This document shows, one piece after another, positions 8,293-17,234 of a stretch of 64,000 nucleotides of DNA. The notes beneath the pieces are model-generated. The model had not been told where the DNA came from, made no database searches, and worked only from the letters and a program-made list of their open reading frames with translations. The stretch is taken from NCBI GenBank assembly GCA_016793445.1, contig JAEUME010000001.1, forward strand, positions 423,814 through 487,813, given 5' to 3'. Made by a program: the position numbers and the translations under genes. The stretch is from Hyphomicrobium sp. Its GTDB lineage: Bacteria > Pseudomonadota > Alphaproteobacteria > Rhizobiales > Hyphomicrobiaceae. Numbering within the stretch: position 1 is the stretch's first letter; each line of letters opens with the position of its first letter.

Positions 8293-8787
8293 TTGACGGC
8301 TGTGACACCGACATCCTCAGTCCTGATCGCCTTGGCGGCTTGCATGTTGTCCGCGCTTACGGGCTGCGCGGCCAACAATCTTGAGTCCGCCACGGCTTCC
8401 ACCGCAGGATTTGTACCCGCAGCGTCGGGCGAGGGAAATATTCAGACGGCCGCCACCGGCTACGAGCTCACACCTGAGGAGCACGGCTACGATTGCAAGC
8501 GCCTGACCGGAAGGCTCCAGATTCGCATCCTCGAATTGCGCAGCCGGCTGAGCGATGCCCAAACCTCTGCGTTGTCGCGCTCGTTCAATACCGTCGGTTC
8601 CGCGGCGTTCGGTGGCACAAACTTCGGACTCGATCCCAAAAGTGATCGCGTACACGACGTCGCGCAGATCAAGGCCTTCAATGACGAACTCGTGGCCAAA
8701 CAGTGCAGGTCCTTCGACCTGGCGAAAGCGCTTACGGGCACGGATCTGCCACCCACGCCCACGGTACCCGCGCACTCTTCGAAGTAA
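8293..8787 (+). CDS. putative lipoprotein, unknown function
   Basis: The predicted 164-residue product has a hydrophobic N-terminus ending in a lipobox (LTGC near residue 24), so it is probably lipid-anchored after signal peptidase II cleavage. The mature part includes a helical segment with CKRLTGRLQIRILELRSRL and a second cysteine near the C-terminus. No domain was recognised. The start is uncertain: TTG at 8293 or GTG at 8302, neither with a clear SD. It has no close operon partner. Confidence 0.6.
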   Translation: MTAVTPTSSVLIALAACMLSALTGCAANNLESATASTAGFVPAASGEGNIQTAATGYELTPEEHGYDCKRLTGRLQIRILELRSRLSDAQTSALSRSFNTVGSAAFGGTNFGLDPKSDRVHDVAQIKAFNDELVAKQCRSFDLAKALTGTDLPPTPTVPAHSSK

Positions 8788-8920
8788 CGCGCTGCAGACC
8801 AGCCCGCCGGCGTTAACGCAACCACACCCTGGCGCATGAAAGTCGCAATGCAGGCTCACGGCGGCGCGCGTTTCGCGTTATGACTGCTGCCTCAGCCATG
8901 ATGAGGCACGCGCCCCGCCG

Positions 8921-9409
8921 ATGAACCATAGCGACCAAACCTCTGCAGCCGAACGCGCCAATTCCTTTCCCTGGCCGCCCGTTCTGCTGGCCGCCTCCGT
9001 CGCGGCCGCGTTCGCCTTGGGCCGGTTGGCGCCGCTGAACTGGCCTGGAACTGACGACGGGCCGGCCCGCTTCATGGGGATCGCCATCGGCGTCATTGGC
9101 TTGGTTCTGATTGCGAGCGCTGTCTTGACGTTGCGCAACCACGAAACGACGGTCTTGCCGGATAAGGCCACCACGACGCTGGTCACGGCCGGTCCTTACC
9201 GCTTCTTTCGCAATCCCATCTACCTTGGCGAGGTCATGGCGATGTTCGGCCTCGCGGAGATGACGAAGAACATCTGGTTTGTTATCACGGGGGCTGCTTT
9301 TGCCCTTGCCGTGACGTGGCTGCAGATTCTGCCCGAGGAGCGCCACCTGGAGGCGCGCTTCGGCGACGACTATCTCGATTACAAGCGGCGCGCCCGGCGC
9401 TGGATCTGA
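8921..9409 (+). CDS. isoprenylcysteine carboxylmethyltransferase-like membrane protein
   Basis: This 162-residue integral membrane protein belongs to the ICMT/phospholipid methyltransferase superfamily. Hydrophobic helices occur near residues 18-35, 52-70 and 108-130. The SAM-binding signature is present as GPYRFFRNPIYLGE (the family RNPxYxG motif) followed by EERHLEARFGDDYLDY (the EExxLxxxFGxxYxxY motif). Bacteria with this fold do not usually methylate prenylated proteins, so the substrate is unknown. It is followed after 13 nt by the DUF4287 gene, probably in one transcript. Confidence 0.85.
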   Translation: MNHSDQTSAAERANSFPWPPVLLAASVAAAFALGRLAPLNWPGTDDGPARFMGIAIGVIGLVLIASAVLTLRNHETTVLPDKATTTLVTAGPYRFFRNPIYLGEVMAMFGLAEMTKNIWFVITGAAFALAVTWLQILPEERHLEARFGDDYLDYKRRARRWI

Positions 9410-9422
9410 ACGGGATCATGCG

Positions 9423-10193
9423 ATGGCCCGAGATCTGGGGGAACAAGAGCGCGCATTCGTCCATGCGCTGAAGCAGGACACCGGGCGCGATCTCGCCGGG
9501 TGGATGGAGGCGATCGCCGCCAGCGGCCACACACGGCGCAACGACATCATAGACTGGCTGCGCCATCGCGGCTTTGCCTTCGCCAACGCCTCATGGCTGG
9601 AGCGCATTCACCACAACAATGGCCAGCTCATCTATGGCGCGGAACATCATGAAACCGGCAACCCCGAGCGCGCGCCAGCACAAGCCTCTGAAACGGTGAC
9701 GCAAGCCTCCAGATCAGCTGCCGACGACAGGATCGCGCCGGATCCCTCTGCGCAAAAAAGCGCGCCGGCAAAGTCCGCTTCCGTGGCGCCGGCTTCGGCG
9801 TCCCCCGTCTCCGCCGCACAATCGCCCGCGCTTCTCACGCCCGCCAGCGACGCCGACATCGCCGCGTTGCTCATGGCAGCTAAGGGCCTGCGCCCGCTCG
9901 CAGAACTCATCCTGCGCGAGATGAGTGCCATGGTGCCCACCTTGGTGCGTACGGCCAACCCGCCGCTGATCACCATCGCCAGTCCCATGCCGTTCGCGGC
10001 TCTGCTGCCCGCGCCCAAGGACGTGCGGCTGTTTGCCGACTTCGGGCCAGCCAGCCGCGACCGCACGCGTAAGGCGGATACGGGCCGCCCGGCGGTGCCC
10101 TTTCCTGATGTCCTGGTCCTCAACGATGCCCGCCAGATCGACGACCGTTTCCGCGAGCTGGTCGCGGCCGCCTACACCCGGGCGCTAACCTGA
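9423..10193 (+). CDS. DUF4287 protein with DUF5655-like C-terminus
   Basis: This 256-residue protein has three parts. Residues about 8-72 match DUF4287 (TGRDLAGWMEAI, then a NDIIDWLRHRGF segment). Residues about 80-145 are a Pro/Ala/Ser-rich linker, probably disordered. Residues about 148-256 look like DUF5655, a domain often found next to DUF4287. The function of both domains is unknown. It follows the methyltransferase gene closely and precedes a secreted coiled-coil protein. Confidence 0.7.
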   Translation: MARDLGEQERAFVHALKQDTGRDLAGWMEAIAASGHTRRNDIIDWLRHRGFAFANASWLERIHHNNGQLIYGAEHHETGNPERAPAQASETVTQASRSAADDRIAPDPSAQKSAPAKSASVAPASASPVSAAQSPALLTPASDADIAALLMAAKGLRPLAELILREMSAMVPTLVRTANPPLITIASPMPFAALLPAPKDVRLFADFGPASRDRTRKADTGRPAVPFPDVLVLNDARQIDDRFRELVAAAYTRALT

Positions 10194-10271
10194 GTTGCAT
10201 CAACGCCTTGCCGTCGAACCATCGATTCGCCAGAATTTTCATGACCTTTGGGCACGACGCGGGAGGACGCC

Positions 10272-11606
10272 ATGAGATCTGTCCACGGCCGGCTAATAAC
10301 GAGCACGTGCGCAAGTGCGCTGGCGTGCGCGCTGGTGACGTGCGCAGCGTCCCCCGTGCGGGCCCAGACCGCGCACCGCGACCACATTGCCGATCTTATC
10401 AAGAAGACGGCAGCCGCGGCGGATGGTACCGGCGTTGCCACGCAGGAGAAGGCGGCTACCGCTAACGCAAGTCAGCAAAAGCCCGATGTCCCAGCGGCCG
10501 ATCCGCGTGCGGGGGATCCTGACTTCGAGCAGGCCGCAGCACTGATGGCGGCAGTGGACGCTATCCTGAAGGATAGCGCCGACAACCGCGCGGACGCGGA
10601 GCGCTTGCCCAGCCGTGACGACTTCGTATTTCCTCCGTTGTGGCGTGAAACACGTGAAGACCGCGAGGCGAAAGTACGCAACCTGCTCGATGCGGCACTC
10701 TCCATCGTGACCAACGTGCCCGTCGTCGAGGTCCAGAAGAAGATCGATGGGTTGCGCAAGAACATCCGGGAACTGGAAGACGAGAACGCGCGATACAAGG
10801 AGAAGCAGCTCACCGCCCCCAAGGACGCTATCGTCGCCGATACGGTTCAGTCGCTGCAAAGTTCGGTTGATGAGAACCTGAAGCGTATCGCCGCTAACCG
10901 GGATGCCATCAAGGCCGCCAAAGGTGAAATCGCCGAAGCATTGAAGACTTCAGGCATCGAGTTGGCCAGCGATCAGGTCGATCTGCTGCTCGATAGCGTG
11001 CTTTCGAGCGATCTGGTCCGCCTAGTCGCCGCTTTCGAGGCGGCCCGCCTCATCGACGGGCAACTCGCCAAGCTGATCGCGACGACAGGCGAAAACATGA
11101 ACGCGGCGCGCCGGTACTTCGCCATGCACGCGGCTTTATTTGCCATGCTGGTGCATGCCCAGGACACGACCATCGCCAAGATCGACACCCAATACATGCC
11201 CAAGCTCGACGCCATCCTCGCCGATCTCAAGGCGGCGAAGGCCAAGACCAGCTCCCTGCTCAAGGCCGAAAACAGGCCGGATCAGAAGCGGGCGCTGGAG
11301 GCCAACCGCGAAAGCCAGAAGGTGGCGGAGGATGCCGCTCAGGCTTACCGGCGCTACTTGCAGGGTCAGCGCGAGCAGATCGCCAAAGCGCGCATCAAGG
11401 CGGTGCACGACCTACGCATCGCCGACAACACGTATGAAACGGTTGAGGCAAGCGTACAGCTCCGCAATCTCATGCGCGACAGCTCCGCCTCGTTCGAAGC
11501 CATCCAGAAGCTGGAGGCCCCAAGCTTCGAGCATATCTTCCGGAACGACGAGTTGCGCCGTGAGTTCGAAAATCTGACGAGGCGGCTCGACGCGCCCTCA
11601 AGCTGA
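10272..11606 (+). CDS. secreted coiled-coil protein, unknown function
   Basis: The ATG at 10272 follows a strong SD (GGGAGGA at 10261-10267), so I prefer it to an in-frame start 24 nt upstream. The 444-residue product has a signal peptide with cleavage likely after VRA near residue 31. Most of the mature protein is predicted helical, with heptad-like charged stretches, for example VEVQKKIDGLRKNIRELE and the IAKAR-rich segment near residue 370. I recognise no enzyme motif. A periplasmic or envelope scaffold role is possible but is inference. It converges on a GNAT gene with only about 20 nt between stops. Confidence 0.7.
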   Translation: MRSVHGRLITSTCASALACALVTCAASPVRAQTAHRDHIADLIKKTAAAADGTGVATQEKAATANASQQKPDVPAADPRAGDPDFEQAAALMAAVDAILKDSADNRADAERLPSRDDFVFPPLWRETREDREAKVRNLLDAALSIVTNVPVVEVQKKIDGLRKNIRELEDENARYKEKQLTAPKDAIVADTVQSLQSSVDENLKRIAANRDAIKAAKGEIAEALKTSGIELASDQVDLLLDSVLSSDLVRLVAAFEAARLIDGQLAKLIATTGENMNAARRYFAMHAALFAMLVHAQDTTIAKIDTQYMPKLDAILADLKAAKAKTSSLLKAENRPDQKRALEANRESQKVAEDAAQAYRRYLQGQREQIAKARIKAVHDLRIADNTYETVEASVQLRNLMRDSSASFEAIQKLEAPSFEHIFRNDELRREFENLTRRLDAPSS

Positions 11607-11627
11607 ACGGGCGCGAACAATGTGTGT

Positions 11628-12086
11628 TCACTCGCCCCGGCGGTATTGGAGGAAGTCCGTCAACTCGCCGATGCGGTCATAGAGGCGGCGCGCCGTTGCG
11701 TTTTTCTGCTGGGTCGCCCAGTAGGTTCTGCTGGCCCCGCGCGAGTCCGCCAGCGCATAGGTCGCCTCGATCAGCGCCCGCCCGACGCCCGTACCGCGCA
11801 CCGCGGGATCAGCGTAAAGGTCTTCCAGATAACAATACCAGGTCGGCGACCACGTGGAGCGATGGAATACGAGGTTGACCAGCCCTATCGGCGTATCATC
11901 GGAGTCCACGGCGACTAGACCTGCCATACCGTCCGCGCCCGCCAGCAGCCGCTCAAAGGTCAACGTGATGACCTCATCTGGCACTTCCGCCTCATAAAAT
12001 TTGATGTAGCCGTCAAACAGATCGCGCCAGCGCGCCGCGTCCCGCGCCGCGAGGGGCCGAACAGCCGTTTCACCCGTCTTGCCCAT
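11628..12086 (-). CDS. GNAT family N-acetyltransferase
   Basis: The 152-residue product has the GNAT acetyl-CoA fold: the strand LVAVDSDDTPIGLVNLVFH, then LEDLYADPAVRGTGVGRALIEA, where RGTGVG is the pyrophosphate-binding loop (motif A), and the NATARRLYDRIG helix (motif B). I prefer the ATG at 12086 because AAAGGTGA lies just upstream. An ATG at 12119 that overlaps the mgtE stop is the alternative and would imply coupling to mgtE. The acceptor substrate is unknown. Confidence 0.8.
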   Translation of the reverse strand: MGKTGETAVRPLAARDAARWRDLFDGYIKFYEAEVPDEVITLTFERLLAGADGMAGLVAVDSDDTPIGLVNLVFHRSTWSPTWYCYLEDLYADPAVRGTGVGRALIEATYALADSRGASRTYWATQQKNATARRLYDRIGELTDFLQYRRGE

Positions 12087-12115
12087 TCCGTCACCTTTAA
12101 CCTGAGCGGCCATCC

Positions 12116-13492
12116 TCATAGCAACCAAATCGATGCCAGCGCGAGAAACGAAAAGAAACCCACGATATCCGTGATCATGGTCACGAACACGCCCGAGGCA
12201 GGCGCGGGATCAAGACCAAAGCGGTCCATCGTCAAGGGTACGAGAATGCCGCCCAAACCGGCAGCCAGCGAATTGCAGATCATGGCTGCCGCAATCACCG
12301 CGCCAAGCTTGCCCGAGCCGAACCAGAGAAACACCACGACAGCGATAACCGACGACAGCACGAGACCGTTGAGCACACCGACCACGGCCTCTCTGGAGAT
12401 GACGCGCGGAGAGTTAACGCGTCCAAGCTTGTTGGTTGCAAGCGCCCGCACGGTCACGGTCATGGTCTGCGTACCCGCATTGCCCCCGACAGAGGCGACG
12501 ATGGGCATGAGCACAGCGAGCGCAACCATCTGCTGGATTGTCGCATCGAAGGCCTGGATGACGAACGATGCCAGGATGGCCGTTCCCAGGTTCACGATCA
12601 GCCAGGGCACTCGCGAGCGCACTGTGGCCAGAACACTGTCGGCAAGGCTTTCATCACCGACGCCTGCCAGAGCCTTCATGTCCTCTTCGGCCTCGTCCTG
12701 AATGATCTCCACGACGTCGTCGACGGTCACGACGCCCACGAGCCGGTTGTGCGCGTCCACGACGGGCGCGGACATCAGGTCGTAGCGCTTGAACTGACGG
12801 GCCAGTTCCTCCTGGTCCTCGGTGGCGAGCACCATATGGCGCTCGGTATCCATGATGGCCGAGACCTTGATGTCGCGCTTTGTGCGCAACAGACGTGACA
12901 GGTCCACGGAGCCTAGGACCCGGAAACTCGGATCGACGACAAAGATCTCCGAAAAATGCTCCGGCAGCTCTTCGGTTTCCCGCATGTGGTCGATGACGTG
13001 GCCGACCGTCCAGAATGGCGGGACGGCCACGAACTCCGACTGCATCAGCCGCCCGGCCGTCTCTTCGGGATATTCGAGGTTGCGCTCGATAGCCTCGCGA
13101 TCCTCGGATGCGAGCTGGGCAAGAATTTCCTGCTTGTCGCTCTCTTCCAGGTTCTCGATCAGGTAGGCGGCGTCGTCGGTTTCCAGTTCCGTGACCGCCT
13201 TGGCGAGCAGCTCGTTGGGCAACGCCTCCGAGAGCTGGTCGCGGACGGTCTCGTCGATCTCGGACAGGACTTCGTAGTTGAACGACGATCCCAGCGCCTG
13301 GATCAGCTCAACGCGCTCGCCGGGAGCGAGAAGCTCGATGACTTCGGCCAGATCAGGCGCGCGCAGATCGCCAACGAGCTTGCGAACGTCTTCGGTATCG
13401 CGACGGCCAAGCGCATCCGAAACCGCGTGGACCAGCGTGGTATTCTCAGCCTCGTCGATGTGTTCCTGATCGTTCTCGCGTTCGTCGGCCAC
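12116..13492 (-). CDS. mgtE: MgtE magnesium transporter
   Basis: This 458-residue protein is a dimeric Mg2+ channel of the inner membrane. The cytosolic MgtE-N superhelical domain covers about residues 20-130, with acidic Mg-sensing residues. Two CBS domains cover about 135-260 (VSAIMDTERHMVLATED, then VVDAHNRLVGVVTVDDVVEII). A five-helix pore domain runs from about 290 to the end, with the GNAGTQTMTV signature. Length and domain order are normal. No Mg2+-sensing leader was recognised upstream. Mg2+ gating through the cytosolic domains is known for the family. Confidence 0.93.
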   Translation of the reverse strand: MADERENDQEHIDEAENTTLVHAVSDALGRRDTEDVRKLVGDLRAPDLAEVIELLAPGERVELIQALGSSFNYEVLSEIDETVRDQLSEALPNELLAKAVTELETDDAAYLIENLEESDKQEILAQLASEDREAIERNLEYPEETAGRLMQSEFVAVPPFWTVGHVIDHMRETEELPEHFSEIFVVDPSFRVLGSVDLSRLLRTKRDIKVSAIMDTERHMVLATEDQEELARQFKRYDLMSAPVVDAHNRLVGVVTVDDVVEIIQDEAEEDMKALAGVGDESLADSVLATVRSRVPWLIVNLGTAILASFVIQAFDATIQQMVALAVLMPIVASVGGNAGTQTMTVTVRALATNKLGRVNSPRVISREAVVGVLNGLVLSSVIAVVVFLWFGSGKLGAVIAAAMICNSLAAGLGGILVPLTMDRFGLDPAPASGVFVTMITDIVGFFSFLALASIWLL

Positions 13493-13875
13493 GTGCGCAG
13501 GCTTCCTCGCTTGGATTATTGGTAGGAGTCCCGTGCGGGGACAGGCTTTCGTTCAGGATGCTGCGGGCGCCGGGTCACTTTTGCCGCACCATCGCAGCAT
13601 ATAGTGCGTGAACCGGCTAACGAACGTTACTCATCAGGCACAGACAGAGGTTCGATTTGGACTACTTATCCGTAAGGTCGCAAAATCGCCAGCTATTCTC
13701 GATACTCTAAAGATAGTGCAACCTAACAAAGCCTTGACGGATCAAGCCTCTTGGGGTTTCTCTGGCATCGACGCGCTGCGCAGCGAGTTCTTCAAGGGCC
13801 GCAAGCAGGCAAAGCCGGAAAGTCCGGTGCGGGAATCGCCAAGGCGGCCCGAGTATTCATAGAGTGGGCATACGC
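13493..13875. other. intergenic region between mgtE and the deacetylase gene
   Basis: This divergent gap of about 380 nt has a segment of lower GC content (about 13600-13760). A short + strand reading frame at 13608-13862 has no recognisable product and no clear SD. A TTGACG hexamer near 13733 lacks a convincing -10. Promoters for both flanking genes should lie here, but none is firm. Confidence 0.3.
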
Positions 13876-15018
13876 ATGGCGGCCGGGACTTTGAGGAGTG
13901 CATGGGTATTCGCGGCTTTGTGCGCCGCGGGCCTCGGTGTCACGGCAGCACTCGCGGAAAACGCCCCGGGTCAGGACCATGGAGCCGACGGGCGTCCCCA
14001 GACCAGCGCCGTCGGCCACGATGGTTCTCAAGATGACGCCAATGAGGATGCGGAAGCCCGGAGCCATGCGATTCCGGCCTGCGCCAAGGACCCTGACAAG
14101 CTCGGGATCTCCCGCGTCGTCGAGATCGACTCGACGGGGGGCCCGGTGTTCGGAGGGTCGCACACCCACAACGCGTTCCTGAACGACCACGAAGTCGTCC
14201 TGACGTTCGATGACGGCCCCATGCGCGCCTACACGCGCCGGGTGCTGAAGGCGCTCGATGATCACTGCACGCGCGCAACTTTCTTCATGGTTGGCCGAAT
14301 GGCGGTGGCCGACCCTGCCATGGTGCGCGAAGTCATCGCCGCCGGCCACACTGTTGGCACGCATACTTATGCGCATCGCAACCTCAAGGCGATCGGCCTT
14401 CTCAAAGCGCGCTCGGACTTCGAGCTAGGTTATTCGGCTGTCACCAAGGCTGCCGGTCAGCCCGTCGCACCGTTCTTCCGTTTTCCCTACTTGAGCGAAG
14501 GCCGCCAAGTCCTCGATCACCTCAAGAAGCGCAACATTGCCTCCTTCTTCATCGACGTGGACAGCAAGGACTTCCAGACGCGCGATTCCGATGTCGTCTA
14601 CAAGCGGATCATGAGCCAGCTCAACGTGACGCGCAAAGGCATCATCCTGATGCACGACATCCAGCCCTCGACAACCGGCTTGATCAAGCGCCTGCTCGAT
14701 ACGCTGCATGATCAGGGGTACAAGGTCGTGCATATCGTCCCCAAAACCAGCGAGCCGACGCTTGCCGAGTTCGATGTGCCCGCCGCACAGGCGCTGGCTG
14801 CCAAGGGCAACAAGGCCAAGCCAGGGTCCGTCTCCGACCACTCGATCACAGCGACGATGCCGGACAAGGACGACCCCGAACCCGAAACCGCCTCCAACGC
14901 GGCGGATCATCTCCCTTGGGCGGCGAAGCCGGCCGCCAAGCCACGCCGCGCGCCCAAGCCCTCCGTGCAACCCCAGCCGGAAGATCTGCCCTGGCAGACG
15001 CGCAGTTTTCCAAACTGA
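13876..15018 (+). CDS. secreted NodB-type polysaccharide deacetylase
   Basis: The 380-residue product belongs to carbohydrate esterase family 4, which removes N- or O-acetyl groups from polysaccharides such as peptidoglycan or chitin-like polymers. A signal peptide precedes an Asp/His-rich linker. The NodB domain spans about residues 100-300: TFDDGP at 110-115 supplies the catalytic base Asp112 and metal ligand Asp113, and HTYAH at 163-167 supplies the two metal-binding His. FRFPYLSEG and ILMHDIQP follow. Motif residues are complete, so activity is expected. The last 80 residues are Pro/Lys-rich and probably disordered. I chose the ATG at 13876; a GTG 12 nt upstream is in frame. Confidence 0.87.
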   Translation: MAAGTLRSAWVFAALCAAGLGVTAALAENAPGQDHGADGRPQTSAVGHDGSQDDANEDAEARSHAIPACAKDPDKLGISRVVEIDSTGGPVFGGSHTHNAFLNDHEVVLTFDDGPMRAYTRRVLKALDDHCTRATFFMVGRMAVADPAMVREVIAAGHTVGTHTYAHRNLKAIGLLKARSDFELGYSAVTKAAGQPVAPFFRFPYLSEGRQVLDHLKKRNIASFFIDVDSKDFQTRDSDVVYKRIMSQLNVTRKGIILMHDIQPSTTGLIKRLLDTLHDQGYKVVHIVPKTSEPTLAEFDVPAAQALAAKGNKAKPGSVSDHSITATMPDKDDPEPETASNAADHLPWAAKPAAKPRRAPKPSVQPQPEDLPWQTRSFPN

Positions 15019-15232
15019 TCCGTAGATGAACGTTGAACCTGCGCCCGAACCCCCGCGTGGCGCAGCCGATTCTGAAAGAGCCGCCGTTTTCAGCGGGCGA
15101 GCTCTGGAAGCCCAAGCCTCAACCCTGCACTCCAACATGACGAACTGGGAAGTACGGCGGTCCTGGTTCGCGCCACGTCGTCGAACCCTATACGGCGCGA
15201 TGACTTAGTGGTCCGCATCGCGCGAAAAATAT

Positions 15233-15319
15233 TGGTGCGGTTGAGAGGACTCGAACCTCCACGCCGTTTCCAGCGCTACCACCTCAAGGTAGTGCGTCTA
15301 CCAGTTCCGCCACAACCGC
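15233..15319 (-). tRNA. tRNA-Leu (GAG)
   Basis: The minus strand folds as a class II tRNA. The acceptor stem is GCGGTTG/CAACCGC, and the D-arm region is GTGGCGGAACTGGTAGAC. The anticodon stem CTACC/GGTAG encloses the loop TTGAGGT, giving anticodon GAG. A long variable arm and the T-arm GGTTCGAGTCC follow. The 3' CCA is encoded. It would read CUC and CUU leucine codons. Confidence 0.95.
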
Positions 15320-15543
15320 ATTTGAGGCCCACTTATTGAGGGCCTACGATCCGGCCGGACCCCATCCAAGGGGCTCTCAAACCGGAGAGGTCGCCCCAGG
15401 TAACAGAGCGCCCGCTCCAACGCAAGCAGCAGTTTTGTCCCGCCACCGCAAAGGGCAAAATGGCGCGATTCCAAAGGCACCCGGGCGTCGTTGCACGGCC
15501 CGTGAACGACATGCGATCCGGCTGTCGAATAGAAAAAAGAAGC

Positions 15544-15561
15544 GCAGGGTACGTACCCTGC
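15544..15561. promoter_or_regulatory. perfect 18-bp palindrome upstream of lipB
   Basis: GCAGGGTAC followed directly by GTACCCTGC is an exact 18-bp palindrome. It ends 4 nt before the lipB Shine-Dalgarno sequence (AAGGAG at 15566-15571). With no loop bases it looks more like a dimeric-protein operator than an RNA hairpin, although a shorter stem could form in the leader. No regulator was assigned. Confidence 0.5.
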
Positions 15562-15581
15562 CAGCAAGGAGTTTGACGGCA

Positions 15582-16280
15582 ATGGATACCCCCCGCGCTT
15601 CTGCGACGTCAGGGTCAAGTCCTATCGGCTGGGCGATCTCGGACCAGCCCGTGCCTTATGTACAAGCGCTCGAGGCGATGAACGCGCGCGCGGATGCGAT
15701 CCGCCGCAAGGAAGCACCTCAACTCGTCTGGCTGCTGGAGCATCCCCCCCTGTACACCGCAGGCACGAGCGCACGGCGCGAAGACCTGCTCGATCCGAAT
15801 CGCTTTCCTGTCTTCGAGACGGGACGCGGCGGACAGTTCACCTATCACGGCCCCGGCCAGCGCGTGGCCTATGTCATGCTCGACATGAAGGCGCGTGGCG
15901 GCGACGTGCGCGGTCTGGTCGCAGATCTGGAACGCTGGGTGATCGAGGCACTCTCAGCCTTAAACATAAAGGGTGAGCGGCGCGAAGGCCGTGTTGGCAT
16001 CTGGGTCCGCCGGCCGGACAAGGGCGAGAACCGCGAGGACAAGATCGCAGCCATCGGGCTGCGTGTGTCACGGTGGGTAACGACCCACGGAATCAGTTTC
16101 AATGTCGAGCCCGAGTTGTCGCACTACACAGGAATCGTGCCGTGCGGGATTCAGGCGCACGGCGTCACATCGCTTGCCGATCTTGGCTTGCCGGTGAGCA
16201 TGACCGATGCCGATGTGGCATTGCGCTTAGCCTTCGAGAAGGTGTTTGGACCCGTCGCATCCACCGAGCCGCCGGTTTGA
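15582..16280 (+). CDS. lipB: lipoyl(octanoyl) transferase LipB
   Basis: LipB moves octanoate from acyl carrier protein to lipoyl domains of the E2 subunits and GcvH; LipA then inserts sulfur. The 232-residue product has the family motifs [13 protein letters not shown] (81-93), REGRVGIWV, the catalytic Lys154 in KIAAIGLRV, and the catalytic Cys188 in IVPCGI. The ATG is preceded by AAGGAG at a spacing of 10. It diverges from tRNA-Leu and has no operon partner; lipA is not in the window. The upstream palindrome may control it. Confidence 0.93.
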   Translation: MDTPRASATSGSSPIGWAISDQPVPYVQALEAMNARADAIRRKEAPQLVWLLEHPPLYTAGTSARREDLLDPNRFPVFETGRGGQFTYHGPGQRVAYVMLDMKARGGDVRGLVADLERWVIEALSALNIKGERREGRVGIWVRRPDKGENREDKIAAIGLRVSRWVTTHGISFNVEPELSHYTGIVPCGIQAHGVTSLADLGLPVSMTDADVALRLAFEKVFGPVASTEPPV

Positions 16281-16527
16281 AGATTTCGGGGGATAAGTCA
16301 AAACTGCGCCAATGATCGATGGTGCCGATGGATCGTCACCCCGCCAAACGCACCTACCGGAGGCTTGCGCGACTCAATCCGGGAGAGAGAGCGAGCCTGA
16401 TGGCAGTTCTTCTCGCTGATCTCGATTCGCCCAGATCGGCGCGAAGAGCATGCCGGTGACCGCCCTTCAGGCCGCGCGCGAGGATCGCCAAGGGCCGCCC
16501 AGCCGATCCACTAACCTTATGAACGAG
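16281..16527. other. non-coding gap after lipB
   Basis: No gene, no clear + strand terminator for lipB and no repeat was recognised between the lipB stop and the terminator of the minus-strand gene to the right. Confidence 0.3.
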
Positions 16528-16569
16528 AAAAGAAAAAGCGCCTGTTCCGAGGTCTGGGGAACAGGCGCT
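16528..16569 (-). terminator. intrinsic terminator of the 114-residue secreted protein gene
   Basis: A 12-bp perfect stem (AGCGCCTGTTCC at 16537-16548 with GGAACAGGCGCT at 16558-16569) and a 9-nt loop are followed on the minus strand by a T-rich run. It ends 23 nt downstream of the stop of the minus-strand gene. Confidence 0.88.
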
Positions 16570-16592
16570 TCATGTACCACCGCGATATGTGT

Positions 16593-16937
16593 CTACTCCG
16601 ACTTTGGCGTGTCCGCAGGTCCGGTGCTGCCGCCTTGCGGCGCGCCGTTATCCAGCGGCGTATCGTAGTAGAGGAAGCCCTCTTCGACGGACACGGCTTC
16701 CGAGCCTTCCAGCTCGTACTCATCGTTGTCGCTGTCATTGAGGCGGATAATACAGCCCTTCTGACAGACCCCCTCAATCACCTTGCCTGACTGGATGACC
16801 TGCTCCTGCCTGACATCTCCCTCGATGATGGTGAGCTTTATCTCCCGGTCATCGCGGTTGGTGATGCTGACCGCATGTGCGGTCGAGGTCATAAGAAGAG
16901 CTGCGATCATACCAGCTGCAAGGGAGGTAAACTTCAT
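16593..16937 (-). CDS. small secreted protein, unknown function
   Basis: This 114-residue protein begins with a signal peptide (cleavage after AHA near residue 22). The mature part is acidic and beta-rich and contains two close cysteines (GVCQKGCII), possibly a disulfide or metal pair. The C-terminal 20 residues are Gly/Pro/Thr-rich. I do not recognise a family. It lies 30 nt downstream of the Lys/Ala-rich peptide gene on the same strand and ends at a strong terminator, so the two may share a transcript. Confidence 0.7.
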   Translation of the reverse strand: MKFTSLAAGMIAALLMTSTAHAVSITNRDDREIKLTIIEGDVRQEQVIQSGKVIEGVCQKGCIIRLNDSDNDEYELEGSEAVSVEEGFLYYDTPLDNGAPQGGSTGPADTPKSE

Positions 16938-16967
16938 TACAGCTTTCCAGATCGCGGCAGGAACGAA

Positions 16968-17039
16968 TTACTTCTTCTTCTTCGCCGCCGCCTTCTTGGC
17001 CGGGGCCTTCTTGGCAGCTTTCTTAGCAGCTTTAGCCAT
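16968..17039 (-). CDS. 23-residue Lys/Ala-rich histone-like peptide
   Basis: A complete small frame encodes a 23-residue peptide that begins MAKAAKKAAKKAPAKK and ends in KKKK, with TAA stop. It has 11 Lys and otherwise only Ala, Pro and the initiating Met. It resembles the AAKK tails of histone H1-like proteins and bacterial Hc1- or AlgP-type proteins, so nucleic-acid binding is plausible inference. AAGGA lies about 10 nt upstream of the ATG. It diverges from a LysR gene and precedes the secreted-protein gene by 30 nt. Codon choice alternates AAG and AAA, as in a real gene rather than a simple repeat. Confidence 0.6.
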   Translation of the reverse strand: MAKAAKKAAKKAPAKKAAAKKKK

Positions 17040-17234
17040 AGGATGTCGTCCTTCTGTTGTAGCTAGTTCCGGCGCACGTTCGGCGCCGCGACTCGATGCT
17101 CATTTATCGAGACGCACGCACTCTGGTGAATTTCAAGCTTGTTCACAAACGAATTTTGATGGTTGGTGATATCGTTTTTTTCGATAGATACTTTTTTGTG
17201 ACTGAGTTGGCTTCACTTCGAGAGTGGTCGCGTC

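Noticed and set aside
13608..13862. 84-codon + strand frame before the deacetylase gene
   Set aside because: It has a GTG start without SD, no recognisable product and an intergenic-like composition.
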